From contig CM059971.1 in NCBI GenBank assembly GCA_030490835.1, forward strand, positions 126,016,564-126,080,563: a stretch of DNA of 64,000 bases, given 5' to 3'. Positions within the stretch are counted from its first letter, which is position 1, and each line of letters opens with the position of its first letter. The translations under genes and the position numbers were made by a program. The notes under the pieces are model-generated. The model did not search any database. It was not told the origin of the DNA and saw only the letters and a program-made list of their open reading frames with translations. Shown in pieces: positions 1 through 11,900 of this stretch. Origin of the DNA: Annona cherimola. Lineage: Eukaryota > Streptophyta > Magnoliopsida > Magnoliales > Annonaceae.

Positions 1-345
1 GGATTTTCAAGCCCAAATTCAAGAAAGGGGGCCTGGAATTTGAGTTGTGGGGGGGTCTCATCCATAGTCCTGACCCACTCCAAGCCCAGAAGAATGAATC
101 TAACGGCTTGAATTGGCTGGCTTTTTCTTCCTTCCCGCCCCAAAATAGCATTTCCATAACGGTCGTCTGACCTTTCCTAACCTTCCCTTTCCCGCATTAA
201 ACATGCAACAACCAAAACCCCCCTCCCTTCTTGGGTTTTCTTCCAACCCATTTTCAGTTTCATGCAACCATCCTCCCCCACCTATTACTTCCATGCACCA
301 TCCCACAATCCACCATGTTCCACACCAACCAAGAGCTTGTGACCC
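1..345 (+). promoter_or_regulatory. 5' flank of the DMP gene
   Basis: This AT/GC-mixed stretch ends at the DMP start codon. It must hold at least part of the promoter and leader, but the window edge cuts it and I see no clear TATA box or other named element. Overlapping open frames here have no recognisable protein similarity. Confidence 0.4.
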
Positions 346-1014
346 ATGGAGACCACGCTCGCGGATGTGGAGCATCTCCAACAGCAGCAGCCGCTCTTAG
401 GTCGGTCGGGGCCGACATTGCCCCTTGCACCGGCGGGACGAGATCAGAAACCTCCGAGAAGAAAAATCATCAACAGGACGTTTAAAGGCACAGCCCATTT
501 GGTCAACCTCCTCCCAACAGGCACAGTCCTCACGTATCAAGTCCTCTCCCCCATCTCCACCAATCAAGGCCACTGCACTAGTTTGGGCTGGTACCTGTCC
601 GTCGGCCTCCTCGCCTTGTGTGCCATGTCTTGCTTTCTGCTGTCTTTCACCGACAGCTTCAAGGACGCCAAAGGGAAGATTCGTTATGGAGTGGTGACTA
701 GAGAGGGGCTGTGGATCCTCGACGGCAAGTATGCCAATGCACTCTCGGCCGAGGAGGCGGCCAAATATCAATTGAGATTCAAAGATTTCATCCATGCGGT
801 CATGTCGGTGTTGGTTTTTGCCGCAGTTGCGCTGATCGATAAGAACATGGTGGAATGCTTCTGTCCAACACCGTCGGAAAAGATGAAGAATCTTCTTTCA
901 GCAGTGCCAATTGGGATCTGCATCTTTTGCACCATCCTGTTCGTCATGCTCCCCACTAGGCGCCAAGGAATTGGTTGCCCACTGGCTTCTTCTGCTTCTT
1001 CTTCTTCCCACTAG
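346..1014 (+). CDS. DMP: DMP/DUF679 domain membrane protein, DMP6-like
   Basis: Single-exon gene of 222 residues from ATG at 346 to TAG at 1012-1014. The family is plant-specific; members sit in endomembranes or plasma membrane and have been linked to membrane remodelling, senescence and, in the DMP8/9 branch, gamete fusion. The protein has a variable polar N-terminus (about 1-45), then four hydrophobic segments near residues 49-70, 82-103, 147-168 and 184-204. The family block around HLVNLLPTGTVLTYQVLSP (about residue 51 on) and the loop motif SFTDSFKD are clear. The tail is a low-complexity Ser run, normal for the family. It lies next to a PPR gene and TPT, the same neighbours as Arabidopsis DMP6, which supports a DMP6-type assignment over DMP8/9. 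Exact subfamily is inferred from context, not from a tree. Confidence 0.93.
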   Translation: METTLADVEHLQQQQPLLGRSGPTLPLAPAGRDQKPPRRKIINRTFKGTAHLVNLLPTGTVLTYQVLSPISTNQGHCTSLGWYLSVGLLALCAMSCFLLSFTDSFKDAKGKIRYGVVTREGLWILDGKYANALSAEEAAKYQLRFKDFIHAVMSVLVFAAVALIDKNMVECFCPTPSEKMKNLLSAVPIGICIFCTILFVMLPTRRQGIGCPLASSASSSSH

Positions 1015-2256
1015 ATAATGCGTGTATCTGTTTCATGTGCCTCAAAATTCGTGAAAAGGTCAGTCCTGACTACAAGAATACAGACAAATTTTGTTGTGGA
1101 CGCATGGAAATCCAAAAATGCTGAGGGGGAAAACACATTCCAATTGAAAAGATTGGGAGAGAAGGAAAAAAATAGAATTTGTTGCAACAAGTTGACAACA
1201 AATATATGTGTACCAACCACCTTAAAATTAGTTTTGAGAAACAGGCTACTTGGGCGAATCATGAAAATTCACAAGAGATCTCCGCGCAATTTCCTTGTTC
1301 TCCCCCTTGCGATTGAACACCTCACCCAATATGTGCATTCTGGCCTAGTCCAGCTTGTTCCACCAAAATTCATCTGCTCTGTTCCAGCTTCCGAGCATTC
1401 TATTGCAGCATCCCTTTCAAATCAATCTCTGCCCAGAAAGCAACATTAAATTTTGCTGGACTCTGAGCCCGTTGAAAGAAGCACCCATTATGCCATGGCT
1501 ACAACTGGATAAAATCCTCAATTTGTGTTCGGATGAGTCAGATCAATACCTGAGAATACAGGATCTTGGATCAAGACGAACAATTAGATTTCAACGTGCC
1601 AGGCAGCGTCTATTCTTCAGGTTAGGCTTTCCATTTGAGAAATCTGTGCAGTCGGGCCCAGGCCATGTTTTCACTGGCCGTTCCATACAAGATTGCAACA
1701 GCCCAGGCAGTGTCTATGGCCCAGGTTAACCCACAAGCTCCCACCACCAAGATTCATTGTCATCTACTATTTGCAGCAAACTGACAATTCTCAAATTAAG
1801 GCAAGACATATTACCAATATCAGTGTCCTTTCGATCCACCAGAACACTGAACGCACAGAACAAATAGATGGTAAAATATCTTGACATTTTGTGGCGCTAT
1901 GACCTGTACTTATATCCTTATAATGAAGGCACAGTTGCTTCACAAAGGAAATTGCAAACCACATTCTTGAGACATTATTAAGAAGAACTCATTTACCCAG
2001 AGTCCATAAACCTTTATGCTTATCACTGGGAATTCTCTTCAACATGAAGAATGGAAGTCCAGTAGCAATGATGTATAAGATTTTCGAAGTCTAAAAATCC
2101 TAAACCTGTATATTTGTACTGCTAAAACGTAACCTGGGTGCCCTGCGTGATATGGTGGTTAGGTGGAATAGGACACCATCAAGTTGAATTTCATGACAAT
2201 AATGGTACATACACAAAAGCCAACAATTAGAGTGAAGCATATTAACCGTATCCATT
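1015..2256. other. Intergenic region between DMP and PPR genes
   Basis: Convergent intergenic DNA that should contain the 3' UTRs of both flanking genes. It is less AT-rich than the transposon-filled intervals, and I see no MITE in it. Open frames at 1018-1449 and 1355-1729 match no family I know. The opposite strand at about 1630-1730 can be read as a hydrophobic, Trp-rich peptide, but there is no start codon or splice context to support it. Confidence 0.4.
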
Positions 2257-3702
2257 TCATACTGTTGTATCAGCATCAAGAAATTCTCTAAGCAATTCTC
2301 TCTGTACAAACTCTGCAGCTTCCCTCTCCTTCATTTGGCCAAAAAATCTGTGTAAAATAGTGCTCCATGTAACTTCATCAGGTATGCATTTCTCAGCTAC
2401 CATCTCATTAACAATTCGGGCAGCTTTATGCATATCTCCTTTATTACAGAAACAACAGACAAGACGGTTGAATGTTTCCTGATCAGCAGAAATGCCCCGA
2501 CTGCACATACTTAGATACACTTGAAAAGCACGCTCTGTGAATTTCTGTTTACAAAGTCCCTGAACCACTCGATTGTGAATTTTAACATGAACACTACGCG
2601 TGACCCGGTTTGGAGATATCCCACTGAGGACCATCTCATCAAGGAAATTGGAAGCTTCCACAAATTTACAGGAATCGCAAAGCCCATTTATCAGTTTGCC
2701 GTACAGCCCTGCATCTGGCTTACATCCCTGAATCTTCATCCTATCCAGAACTGCCAACGCCTCACGAAGCTTGCTTTCTTTGCAAAGTCCACTGACTATG
2801 GTGCTATATGTGATCATATTTGGCACAATACGCTTCCCTTCCATCTCCTCAAGCAGCTCCATTGCCTGCGATGTCCGGCTGCCTTTGCAGAGACCATCCA
2901 TCAAACAACTGTAAGTGATCACATTGGGTTTGATGCCATTACCGCACATCTCCTTAAACACATCTACGGCTTCGTCCAAGTTGCCAGATTGGCACAAACC
3001 ATGTATCAACGTACTGTAAGTAACAACGGTCGGCTTACAACCTCTAACACGCATTTCTTCGAACATCTCTTTGGCATTGTCGATCCTTCCCAATCTACAC
3101 AAACCATTGATCAGAGTGCCGTACGTGTACGAATCCGGGACACACCCAAGATCAGGCATCTGTTGGAAGACCCGAAAAGCAGCATCCAAGGTTCCCGCGC
3201 TCTTGCAGAAGGCCTTGATCAGGACATTGAGCGACGCGACGCATGGAGGCAGACCCATCTCTTTCATGTAGTTATGAAATCTATGAGCCAAAATCAGCTG
3301 GTTTTCAGAGACGAGGATGTCGAACACGGTGACGTAGGCTTTTGGAGTCGGCTCACAGCCGAATTCCTTCATCTTCCGGAAGACCCTGAGGGCATCAAGA
3401 GGCTTGTGCACCTTGCCATAGGCTCTGAATAGGGAGAGGAAGATATCCTCGGAGATGGCGCACTTCTCGTCTTGCATCCGACTGAGAAGCAGCTCGGCTG
3501 GCTTGAACTGGTTCGCGGCGGCCAATCTGGAGATGATGAGGCCGAAGGTGGTGCGATCGTGTCGATAGCCATTTGCGTACTCGGCTGTAGCAGAATCGAA
3601 AACGAGGAGTGCTTTGCGGATGTCCCTTTCGGCGCGTATCAGCTGCTCGACTTGGGCTGGCGTGATTTTCTTCGACCACCTCACGAGCGTCTTGCTGCCC
3701 AT
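2257..3702 (-). CDS. P-class pentatricopeptide repeat protein (At5g46100-like)
   Basis: Intronless gene of 481 residues, read from the ATG at 3702 down to TGA at 2257-2259. The open frame runs eight codons further upstream, but only from a TTG; the ATG that begins MGSKTLVRWSKKITP is chosen because the Arabidopsis counterpart starts the same way. From about residue 45 the protein is a run of roughly eleven 35-residue helical repeats, with signatures such as PDSYTYGTLINGLCRLGRID, PTVVTYSTLIHGLC and PNVITYSCLMDGLC. No E, E+ or DYW extension follows, so this is a P-type protein, a class that binds organellar RNA and acts in its processing, stability or translation. The RNA target cannot be read from sequence. 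No frameshift or stop is seen. Residues resemble At5g46100 along the whole length, and the TPT gene follows as in Arabidopsis. Confidence 0.95.
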   Translation of the reverse strand: MGSKTLVRWSKKITPAQVEQLIRAERDIRKALLVFDSATAEYANGYRHDRTTFGLIISRLAAANQFKPAELLLSRMQDEKCAISEDIFLSLFRAYGKVHKPLDALRVFRKMKEFGCEPTPKAYVTVFDILVSENQLILAHRFHNYMKEMGLPPCVASLNVLIKAFCKSAGTLDAAFRVFQQMPDLGCVPDSYTYGTLINGLCRLGRIDNAKEMFEEMRVRGCKPTVVTYSTLIHGLCQSGNLDEAVDVFKEMCGNGIKPNVITYSCLMDGLCKGSRTSQAMELLEEMEGKRIVPNMITYSTIVSGLCKESKLREALAVLDRMKIQGCKPDAGLYGKLINGLCDSCKFVEASNFLDEMVLSGISPNRVTRSVHVKIHNRVVQGLCKQKFTERAFQVYLSMCSRGISADQETFNRLVCCFCNKGDMHKAARIVNEMVAEKCIPDEVTWSTILHRFFGQMKEREAAEFVQRELLREFLDADTTV

Positions 3703-4459
3703 CGCAAAGCCAAGCCAACGCTGCAAATCTACCTACGCTACCTTTTACAAGGATTGATTGCGAGCGGGGAGGAGAGCGCAGGTTGGAAGCGTTTCCGATT
3801 GAAAGCGGTCGAGGCGGATTTGGGGGAATTTTGAATGGTAAAAAATTTACTCTTCAATCATTCTAATTTTTGGATCACTAAATATATATATTTTTTAAAT
3901 ATAATTTTTGATGGTTCAACAATTTTCACTGTCTTAAGCTTCCTATCTACAAATCTACATATATAAATAATAAAGTTACATAAAGCAGGATGAATGCATT
4001 GAGTTTTATCTAATTATCCATTCAGATTTAATGAAGGGTGGGATTATTTTCATTGCACTTAACCCAAATAGTGCATAGTATAAAATATACACAACATTAA
4101 TTCAAGCATTCCTTTTTTTTAAAAGGAAACATCAACAATTAACGGTGGTGTAAATATACATGGTAATCAATAGACTAAATTTCTGAACTCCTGTTCACTT
4201 GTTAACACAGCTAAATTAAATAAAAAAGATGTTCAAAGATTAAGATTTTTTTTTTTTTTTGTTTGGATGAAGAAGATTAAGAATTGTAATTAAGTGGCAG
4301 TAGATGAAGAAATCCGTAGCTTGCGCTCATCCGAGAGAAGCGGAGCGAAATGGGCCCTCTCGTTGAACGGGCTCCAGCACCCCTGTATCTATCTATATTC
4401 GTCCTCGACACTGGCTTCTTCAGCAGCTCCCTTCTTACTCGCACCAATTACTCTACGGT
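3703..4459. other. PPR 5' flank and AT-rich spacer
   Basis: The first ~130 bases upstream of the PPR start are GC-richer and should hold its leader and promoter. The rest is AT-rich with short homopolymer runs. A small GC-richer island at about 4290-4460 contains an open frame with no recognisable similarity. Confidence 0.3.
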
Positions 4460-4745
4460 TGTGTTCGTTAATAAGTAAAAATTGTCAAATTAAAATTTTT
4501 CAATTTAAAATTTTTCACTCTTCACAATAATCTTATTTTTTAATTATTTTTTTTATATTTTTTTATATAACTATCCTACTTTTCAATCATTTCTACACAA
4601 CTACCCCCACAATTAACCTATCTATTTCAACTTTATCCTATTTACTTTTCATCATTACTCCTATCATATTACGTCATTTGATAACTTCTATTCTCTGTAA
4701 CTTTTCGTCAAAATTTTTATTCATTCTCAAACACATCCATTGTTC
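4460..4745 (-). mobile_element. Tourist-like (PIF/Harbinger) MITE copy
   Basis: This stretch matches, in inverse orientation, the roughly 290 bp MITE that is complete at 8246-8536: AAATTGTCAAATTAAAATTT near one end, the TTTTTAATTATTTT core, and CAAACACATCC at the other end. Its target duplication is not clear, so the limits are approximate. Confidence 0.6.
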
Positions 4746-5667
4746 TCCCTGCTTGTTCTCCCTACTTGGATTGTCCACTGACATTGTTTTTCCCTCGAGC
4801 ATATCAGCCTGCCATGTCATTTGATGCATTGCATTACATTAATTTCAATTCATTTACTCGACGCATCCATGAATTCGTCAGCCTTTTTAATTGAGTAGAA
4901 ATGGAGACTTACCTGGATTCGCGGCATCCATGATGCATCTTTTTTTTAAAAAAAAATTGATAGTTTTTATTTTCTTTTCATTTATATATAGGCCCAAGTG
5001 TATATATTTTATATACTAAAATTTACCAAATTTAAATGATTACAATTTTTTTTTGTAAAATTTTAAAATAACAAAGTTTCATCTTTTTCAGGTGCTAACA
5101 GTGTGTCTGTGAGCTTGTCAAAAAAAAAAAAAAAAGAGTGTGTCTGTGAGATGAGTGAAAATTATCGATTTCAAAAATTTATGAAAAATATGTACAATAC
5201 TAATTTTGGTATAATTGAAAAAAAATTATCTAAACTTTCTCTAAAAAAAAAAGATGCATGGCTAACATGCTGTGCATGGTATGCTACCATGCCTGCCGTG
5301 AAATTTGATAATGGAAATTGGATGATAATGCCACGTACATGTATCATATTATGTCAGCCGGAACAGGCGGCTTAAGTAGATTTTAAAGAGTAAAGAGGGA
5401 AATTACTTAAGATAGCATATGCTTTTTAACTTAGATAATTAAAAAGTTACGGATCGAAGAATGTAACGGGCGGGCGACATAAATATCCAATCGAACAGAG
5501 GTTAGTCATGAAATAATAAATAAATATTTTAAAATATCGACGATAATAAAAAGGAACATGATTATAAAATGTATAAATTAAATATCAAAAGAGCTATTCA
5601 GCCTGTGGGCCCGAAGGATTCCAATTTGATTATGGACCCTCTTTCCACTATTAGTAAAATATCATTT
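4746..5667. other. Intergenic, no gene recognised
   Basis: AT-rich sequence with poly(T) and poly(A) runs. The open frame at 5103-5375 begins with GTG, is Lys-rich and resembles no known protein. Nothing else could be supported. Confidence 0.3.
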
Positions 5668-6280
5668 TAGGCCGATGTCAGGTCAAAAAAAATATTTATT
5701 TTTTAAATTTTTTATAAAAAAATTTAATCTAAATATATTTAATTTATAAACCAGGTTTTACTAATTTTTAAAATATTTATTTATTTTATTTTTTCAAATA
5801 CAAGAGTATTTTAGTCATTTTAACTAATATATATAAAGAGAAGTAATCTTGTTACCTCAAAAAATTCATTTACAATATATTTTTAATTTTTTTCATATAC
5901 TTGTTTATCTAAGTATATTTTTAACATATAAACCAAATTTTACCAATTTTTGATATGCGTGTATATTTTTTGAGATTTTTAAACACCTGTGTAAAAGTTT
6001 TAAAAAACACGTATCCAAAAATGATAAAATTTAGTTTATATGTTAAATATACTCGGAAAAACAAGTGTATAAAGAAAAAAATATTATAAATGAATTTTTT
6101 GAGGTGAGCTAAGCGAATACAGTAGGCTAATAGGATCATTCATCATATATGAATATAATAAAAATAACAAAACTCATTTTTATAGATTAAATCAATTACC
6201 AATTTTACAAAAAAAAAATTAAAAATAATTTTTTGGACTGATCGCTTTCGACGGATTTGAAATGATCATTTCATGTTAGA
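5668..6280. mobile_element. Nested pair of fold-back elements
   Basis: An outer palindromic element appears split: its left part (about 5668-5830) and right part (about 6165-6280) carry complementary segments around AATTTATAAACCAGGTTTTA. Between them, at about 5845-6150, lies a second fold-back whose left half (ATTTACCTCAAAAAATTC-type end) pairs with TGAATTTTTTGAGGTGAGCT on the right. The inner one belongs to the same group as the element at about 29945-30250. Boundaries are approximate. Confidence 0.5.
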
Positions 6281-7274
6281 GTAAAAATTACGTTGGCCGG
6301 GAAAATGACTTACCTCCTAAAATACTGATTTTTAGAAAACAATACGTATATCAAAAATTGATATAAATAAATTTGATTTTTAGAAAACAATACATATATC
6401 AAAAATTGATATAAATAAATTTAAAAAAATAATTTTTATAAAAAATAAAATTAATAAGTGGATTAGCCCAAGCTAACATAAGTTGTTAATTGGGGCAAAC
6501 AATATCATAACCCCTTAACTTTTCAAAGGATATTACAACTTACAAGTTATTTCTTTTATTTTTATTTTTATAATTTACTTAGTGCTTGTTTCAAATGATA
6601 CAAGAATCTTATATATGATTTAGATTTCATTCCCGAAACAAATTTTTAATTCCTAAGATAGGTTTTCAATTTCTAATATTTTTTTATATTTTTAATGCAA
6701 CTTTTTTCATTCCTAATGCACATTATTATATTCGCATTCTAAATGAAGATTCTAAGAATTTGTATAATTTGTAACTGACATTTATTTCATTTATACTTAA
6801 TAGCTGACATTATTCTTATTGTATTGCCTCCATTACATTTCAATTTAACATTTTTAATATCTAGATAAACTAGAGGAATAATTTCTCTTTGTAGTTTTTA
6901 TGACTTGCTTGCATTCTTAAATGAGACTTGTACCCATTCTTATTGTACTGCCCATGCTACATTTTCTTGAATTATTAATTTAATATTTTTAACATCTACA
7001 TAAATTAGGATACTGATACAAGCACCCAGGTGGTGTAACTCATTTTTATATTTTTTCTGTAATTTTTGTATACAATTGTTAATTTAAGTGTATTTAACAT
7101 ATGTATCAATTTTTACCTTTTTTGAGTATTTTACATATAATTTTTTAATTTTTGAAAATAAGTAACATTTATTTAGCCTCAACCAGATAAACCAGAGGCA
7201 TAATTTTTGTTCGTAGTTTTTATGACTTGCTTGTATTCTTAAATGAGATCCGTAAATGGGATAAGAACACAATT
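6281..7274. other. AT-rich spacer with a short direct repeat
   Basis: No gene is recognised. A segment of about 46 bp beginning GATTTTTAGAAAACAATAC occurs twice in tandem at about 6327-6420. The rest is AT-rich with weak similarity to the fold-back elements elsewhere in the window. Confidence 0.35.
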
Positions 7275-7560
7275 ATGGGCGTGTTTGACAATTGATAAAA
7301 AATGTCAAGTTAAAACTTTTCAATCTAAAACTTTTCACTCTCCACAACTATCATATTTTTTAATTATTTTTTCACACTTTCCTATACAACTACCCTACTT
7401 TTCAATCATTTCTACATATCTATCTACATAACTAATCTATCTATTTTAACTTTATCTTATTTATTACGCATCATTATCCTTACCATATTATATCATTTGA
7501 CAACTTTGACTCTCCAAAACTTTTCATAAGAAATTTTATTCATTACCAAATACACCCTCT
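7275..7560 (-). mobile_element. Tourist-like MITE copy
   Basis: Inverse-orientation copy of the 290 bp MITE, starting near GTGTTTGACAATTGATAAAA and ending near CCAAATACACCC. It carries the shared core of TTTCAATC and ATTTCTACA blocks. Confidence 0.65.
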
Positions 7561-7665
7561 ATGTATTAAGAAAAAAAAGTTGTATTGAAAATAAAAAAAT
7601 TATATTAAAAATTAAAAATTATTGTACGAACGAAGATACCAATTCAATCATGTGGTTTAGATTAA

Positions 7666-8245
7666 GTGTGTGTTTGGTAATGATAAAACTTTTGATGAAA
7701 AATTTATAGAGTAAAAGTTGTCAAATGATGTGATATGATAGGGACAATGATGAGTAGTAAGAAGGATAAAATTAAAATAAATAGATTAATTACGTGGATA
7801 GTTATGTAAAAATGATTAAAAAGTAGGGTAGTTATATAAGAACGTGTGAAAAAATAATTAAAAAATATGATAATTATGAAAAGTGAAAAATTTTAAATTA
7901 AAAAAGTTTAACTTGACATTTTTTATCCCAAACACACCTCAAGCCACCTCAAGCCCCAGACAACGAGACGTGGGGAAAAAAAAATACGAATGGTGTATTT
8001 GGGAATGGATAAAACTTTTGATGAAAAGTTGTAAAGAGTAGAAGTTGTCAAATGTTGTGATATGATAGAGATAATAATGAGGAATAAATATGATAAAGTT
8101 GAAATAAAGAGGTTAGTTGTGTAGAAATGATTGAAAAGTAGGGTAGTTGTATAGAAACATGTGAAAAAATGATTAAAAAATAAGATAGTTATGGAGAGTG
8201 AAAAATTTTAGATTAAAATTTTTTAACTTAGACAACTTTTACTTA
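7666..8245 (+). mobile_element. Two adjacent Tourist-like MITE copies
   Basis: A copy at about 7666-7939 starts with GTGTGTTTGGTAATGATAAA and ends with CCCAAACACACC. A second, more diverged copy at about 7993-8245 starts GTGTATTTGGGAATGGATAA. Both are in the same orientation as the complete copy that follows directly. Confidence 0.65.
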
Positions 8246-8536
8246 GGGTGTGTTTGGTTGGAGGTAAAACTTTTGATGAAAAGTTTTTGGAGTAAAAGTT
8301 GTCAAATCAATAGAAAATGATATGATATAATAGGAGTAATGATGAAGAGTAAAGAGAATAAAGTTAAAATAGATAGGTTAGTTGTATGGGTAGTTGTGTA
8401 TAAATGATTGAAAAGTATGGTAGTTTGTGTAGAAAAATGTGAAAAAATAATTAAAAAATAGAGTAATTATGGAGAGTGAAAAGTTTTAGATTGAAAAGTT
8501 TTAGTTGATATTTTTTTATCCTAAACAAACACACCC
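8246..8536 (+). mobile_element. Complete Tourist-like PIF/Harbinger MITE upstream of TPT
   Basis: A 291 bp element with terminal inverted repeats GGGTGTGTTTGG and CAAACACACCC, flanked by TTA at 8243-8245 and 8537-8539. A TTA/TAA target duplication with GG-starting termini is the hallmark of the PIF/Harbinger superfamily. It has no coding capacity. It ends about 450 bp upstream of the TPT start codon, so it forms part of that promoter region. Confidence 0.85.
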
Positions 8537-8753
8537 TTAATACCAAACACACTCGAAAAAAAAGACACATCGTTAAAAGCCCGAGCAGGAAGTGCAAGCC
8601 CAGAACAGAAACAGCCTGTCAGAGAAGGTACTTCCCCTCGCAGGGTCAGGAGCCGCAGAAGCGATAAGGAGGCTGGAAAGGGGGGTGAAAGAGAAGGTGG
8701 ACGACTGGACAGGACAAGCGCTTTCGCACGGGCCTCTCGTTTCAGTTTTAAAG

Positions 8754-8805
8754 GATAAGATGATGACACCTCCCAATCCTCCCGTCCAATACCAACAATC
8801 CAATC
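8754..8805 (+). promoter_or_regulatory. Putative light/GLK-type motifs in the TPT promoter
   Basis: A GATAAG (I-box-like) motif lies at 8754-8759 and CCAATC motifs at 8773-8778 and 8800-8805, 180-230 bp upstream of the TPT start codon. I-boxes are common in promoters of photosynthesis genes, and CCAATC was reported as the motif enriched at Arabidopsis GLK1 targets. Function here is inference; short motifs occur by chance. Confidence 0.35.
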
Positions 8806-8982
8806 CACCGCATTCTTCCATAATATCTCCAACTCCCCAAAATACCCTCTACACGACTGCACTCTTCGCCCTCCGGCGCACCTTAGCACTCATCCCTCTC
8901 CCTACAGCTAAATCTGCAGGCAACGCACGAGCACGCTCTCTTTGTCGCTCCTGCTACTCTCTCAACACAGAGAAACAGAAAA

Positions 8983-11900
8983 ATGGAATCGAAAGCGCTG
9001 TCTTGCGCTGCCATCTCCTCCTCCTCCTTCGCTCGTCTCCGCCAATCCTCTTCCAAGGAGAGCGCACGCGTCGTGACGTCCCCGCGCTCGAATAGCTCCG
9101 TTGCCGGAAATCTCATCTGGGGACGACAGCTTCGCCCGGCGTTGCTGATCGAGAAATCATCCTCGTTGTCGTCTCTCGCGAGGAATGCTGCCGTCCCCGT
9201 CGATGGGAGGAGAGAGCTCGCCCGCCCGGTCCGCGCCACGGCAGAAGGGAGCGATTCTGCCGGGTGAGGTCCGTCTCCGCCGTTCCGACTCGTTGGCCGG
9301 TTAATCTTGAATCTCCGGCTAAAATGTTTGACGGTTTTTTGTCGTTTTCAGGGAAGGGAAGGTGGCGCCGGTAGGATTCTTTGAGAAGTATCCGGCGCTG
9401 GTCACCGGATTCTTCTTCTTCATGTGGTAAGTGAATGATCTGCGTCAGTCGGACATGCAGCGTACGTTTTGTGCTGTTTTTTTTTTTTTGGAAGAGAACG
9501 CTGAAATTACGAAACTGTAACGTCGCAGGTACTTTCTCAACGTGATCTTCAACATACTCAACAAGAAAATATACAACTATTTCCCTTATCCTTAGTAAGT
9601 GAAGTCGCTTTTTCTCTCTTTTTCCCCCTCATTTGAAATTTGAAATTTGAAATCGGTTTTTTTAATTCAAGGCGCACGTTAGCGTTGATTGTTTATGTGC
9701 CTGTTTTGGTGATGTGTGCAGTTTTGTGTCGGTGGTGCATTTGCTAGTGGGAGTGGTCTATTGTTTGGTGAGCTGGGCTGTGGGTCTCCCCAAGCGCGCT
9801 GTAAGTCTGCTTTAAACTGTTACCATAACGCAAATCTGGATATTGCTGAGTGGGTTGCTGTGAGTGCCCCCATCTGTAATATATATACAGATAGAAATAT
9901 ACTTTTTGACTTACAATGGATGTCTATGGGTATGGGTTTACATATTGCATCCACTGCTGCGAGGATATGGAGGCAATGGTTGAGTGACTATCTAATTGTT
10001 GATGATGGTAGATCTATTGTTGGTTCGGATTAACTGAAAACGAATATCCAGACACAGCAATGATAGATAGTTGGATTCAGATAATAGTGATCATTGGTTT
10101 TTTTTTTTTCCCCCGGATTGTATCATTGGTTAGTTGTTGGATCTGCTGATAATGGGATCATCAAAGTTGAATTTACAAAGGATGAAAGAGTAGGTCGATA
10201 GATTAAGTGACAACGGAGGTTCAATTCAAGGATAGAAAATGGGATTTCCGTGGACCAATTTATTCCTATGTGGCTGGAAGCAGTTTTATTCATATTTTAT
10301 ATGAGTACCGATCTTCTCAGACCGGTCTCAAAACATAGGATTTCAAAATTGTCTAAAAACATTTTTTTGAAATTTTTTTTTATAAACATGTTTATCTAGT
10401 TATATTTAATCAATAAGCTAAGTTCATATATTTATTTTGGATTTTTAAATACATGGATATTTTAAAAATCCAAAATAAAAATATATACATATCCAAAAAT
10501 GACAAAATTTGATTTATAAATTAAATATAACTAGATTAACATATTTATAAAAAAATTCAAAAAAAACAAAAAAAGATGTTTTTGGACGGTCCAAAATGAT
10601 CAACCGGCATACATGGCATCATGTAGATAGCAAAAAAAAAAAAATATTAATTATGCCCTGAAAAGAAGGTTTAACATGCTACACATTGCGTTTTGTTTTT
10701 AATGAAATGACTTTTGGTTGCTATTTGTTTCTCATAGCCCCTAGACTCCAACCTGCTGAAGCTGCTGATCCCTGTTGCAATATGTCATGCCATAGGCCAT
10801 GTTATGAGCAATGTCTCATTTGCTGCTGTGGCAGTCTCCTTCACCCACACAATCAAAGGTATATGTGCTAACAGCAGAAATTAGTGTCACCCGATGGCTA
10901 AATTTGGTATTCCTAATGAGAGATACATTTCAGCTTTGGAGCCTTTCTTCAATGCTGCCGCTTCTCAGTTCATTCTTGGACAACAGCTACCTCTGACATT
11001 ATGGGTATCTCTGGCTCCTGTTGTTATTGGTAAGCCTCATTTTGCTCACTGTTTCTTCCTCGCCATCTGCAGTCTGTTTCCTTGGCTGATGGTAACATGA
11101 GTTCTTGTTGTTAGCTATCCATTGACATTAGTAATTAATAACCTCTTTAAAAGATCAATTTTTTTTTTTTTTCCATTTGTCGCAAAAGGCCTATTGAATG
11201 CCTACCACCATGCACCTGGCTACGTGTGAATTTTGGAATTGATAGAGAGAATCTTGGAGCCAAACAAAAACAGATCAATCGACACCTTCTCTGAATTCTT
11301 TCCCAATCTGTCAATATCTTAAAACCCTGACTGAACCTCAACCTCAAGTCATTAGTAACAAGTGAGTGGTCAATTTTGGTTCTGAAGCAGGCCTCGTATT
11401 CTATGTACTTTGAATAAATAAGAAATTGGTATAACCAAATGGAATGCCTCTGTGGTGAGAAGATGACATTTATAGGATGAATGTATTTTTATGATCCAGC
11501 AGGGTGTCTTATTAATGTCAAGAAAATTCTAGCCACCAATTGACTACAGGTTTCAATAACTATAAATCTGTGTCTTTGATTTCTGAACTAGCATATAAAT
11601 GTTTAAAACCATTGTTTACAGTTTGGTTTGTCGCAATGATATGGTATTCAAATTGACTAAATTGTGCGTGGAGAGCATAGGTGTGTCAATGGCTTCTTTA
11701 ACGGAGCTTTCATTCAACTGGACTGGCTTTATTAGTGCCATGGTCTCCAACATCTCCTTCACTTACAGGAGTATATACTCAAAGAAAGCAATGGTCTGTT
11801 ATTCCCCTGTTATTTTTTTCTCGGCTTCAACAATGCATATTCCTGCCAGTTAAAAAAACTTGCACTTCCTTCACTGCAGACTGACATGGACAGCACCAAT

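Noticed and set aside
1355..1729. 124-codon frame between DMP and PPR, with a hydrophobic reading on the other strand
   Set aside because: Neither strand gives a known protein; likely 3' UTR.
2521..3432. 303-codon frame on the plus strand inside the PPR gene
   Set aside because: Antisense shadow of the PPR repeats.
3703..3726. Eight-codon N-terminal extension of the PPR protein
   Set aside because: It depends on a TTG start; the ATG at 3702 matches the Arabidopsis start.
8592..9095. Long frame over the TPT start
   Set aside because: Out of frame with the transit peptide and no similarity; TPT frame is certain from its exons.
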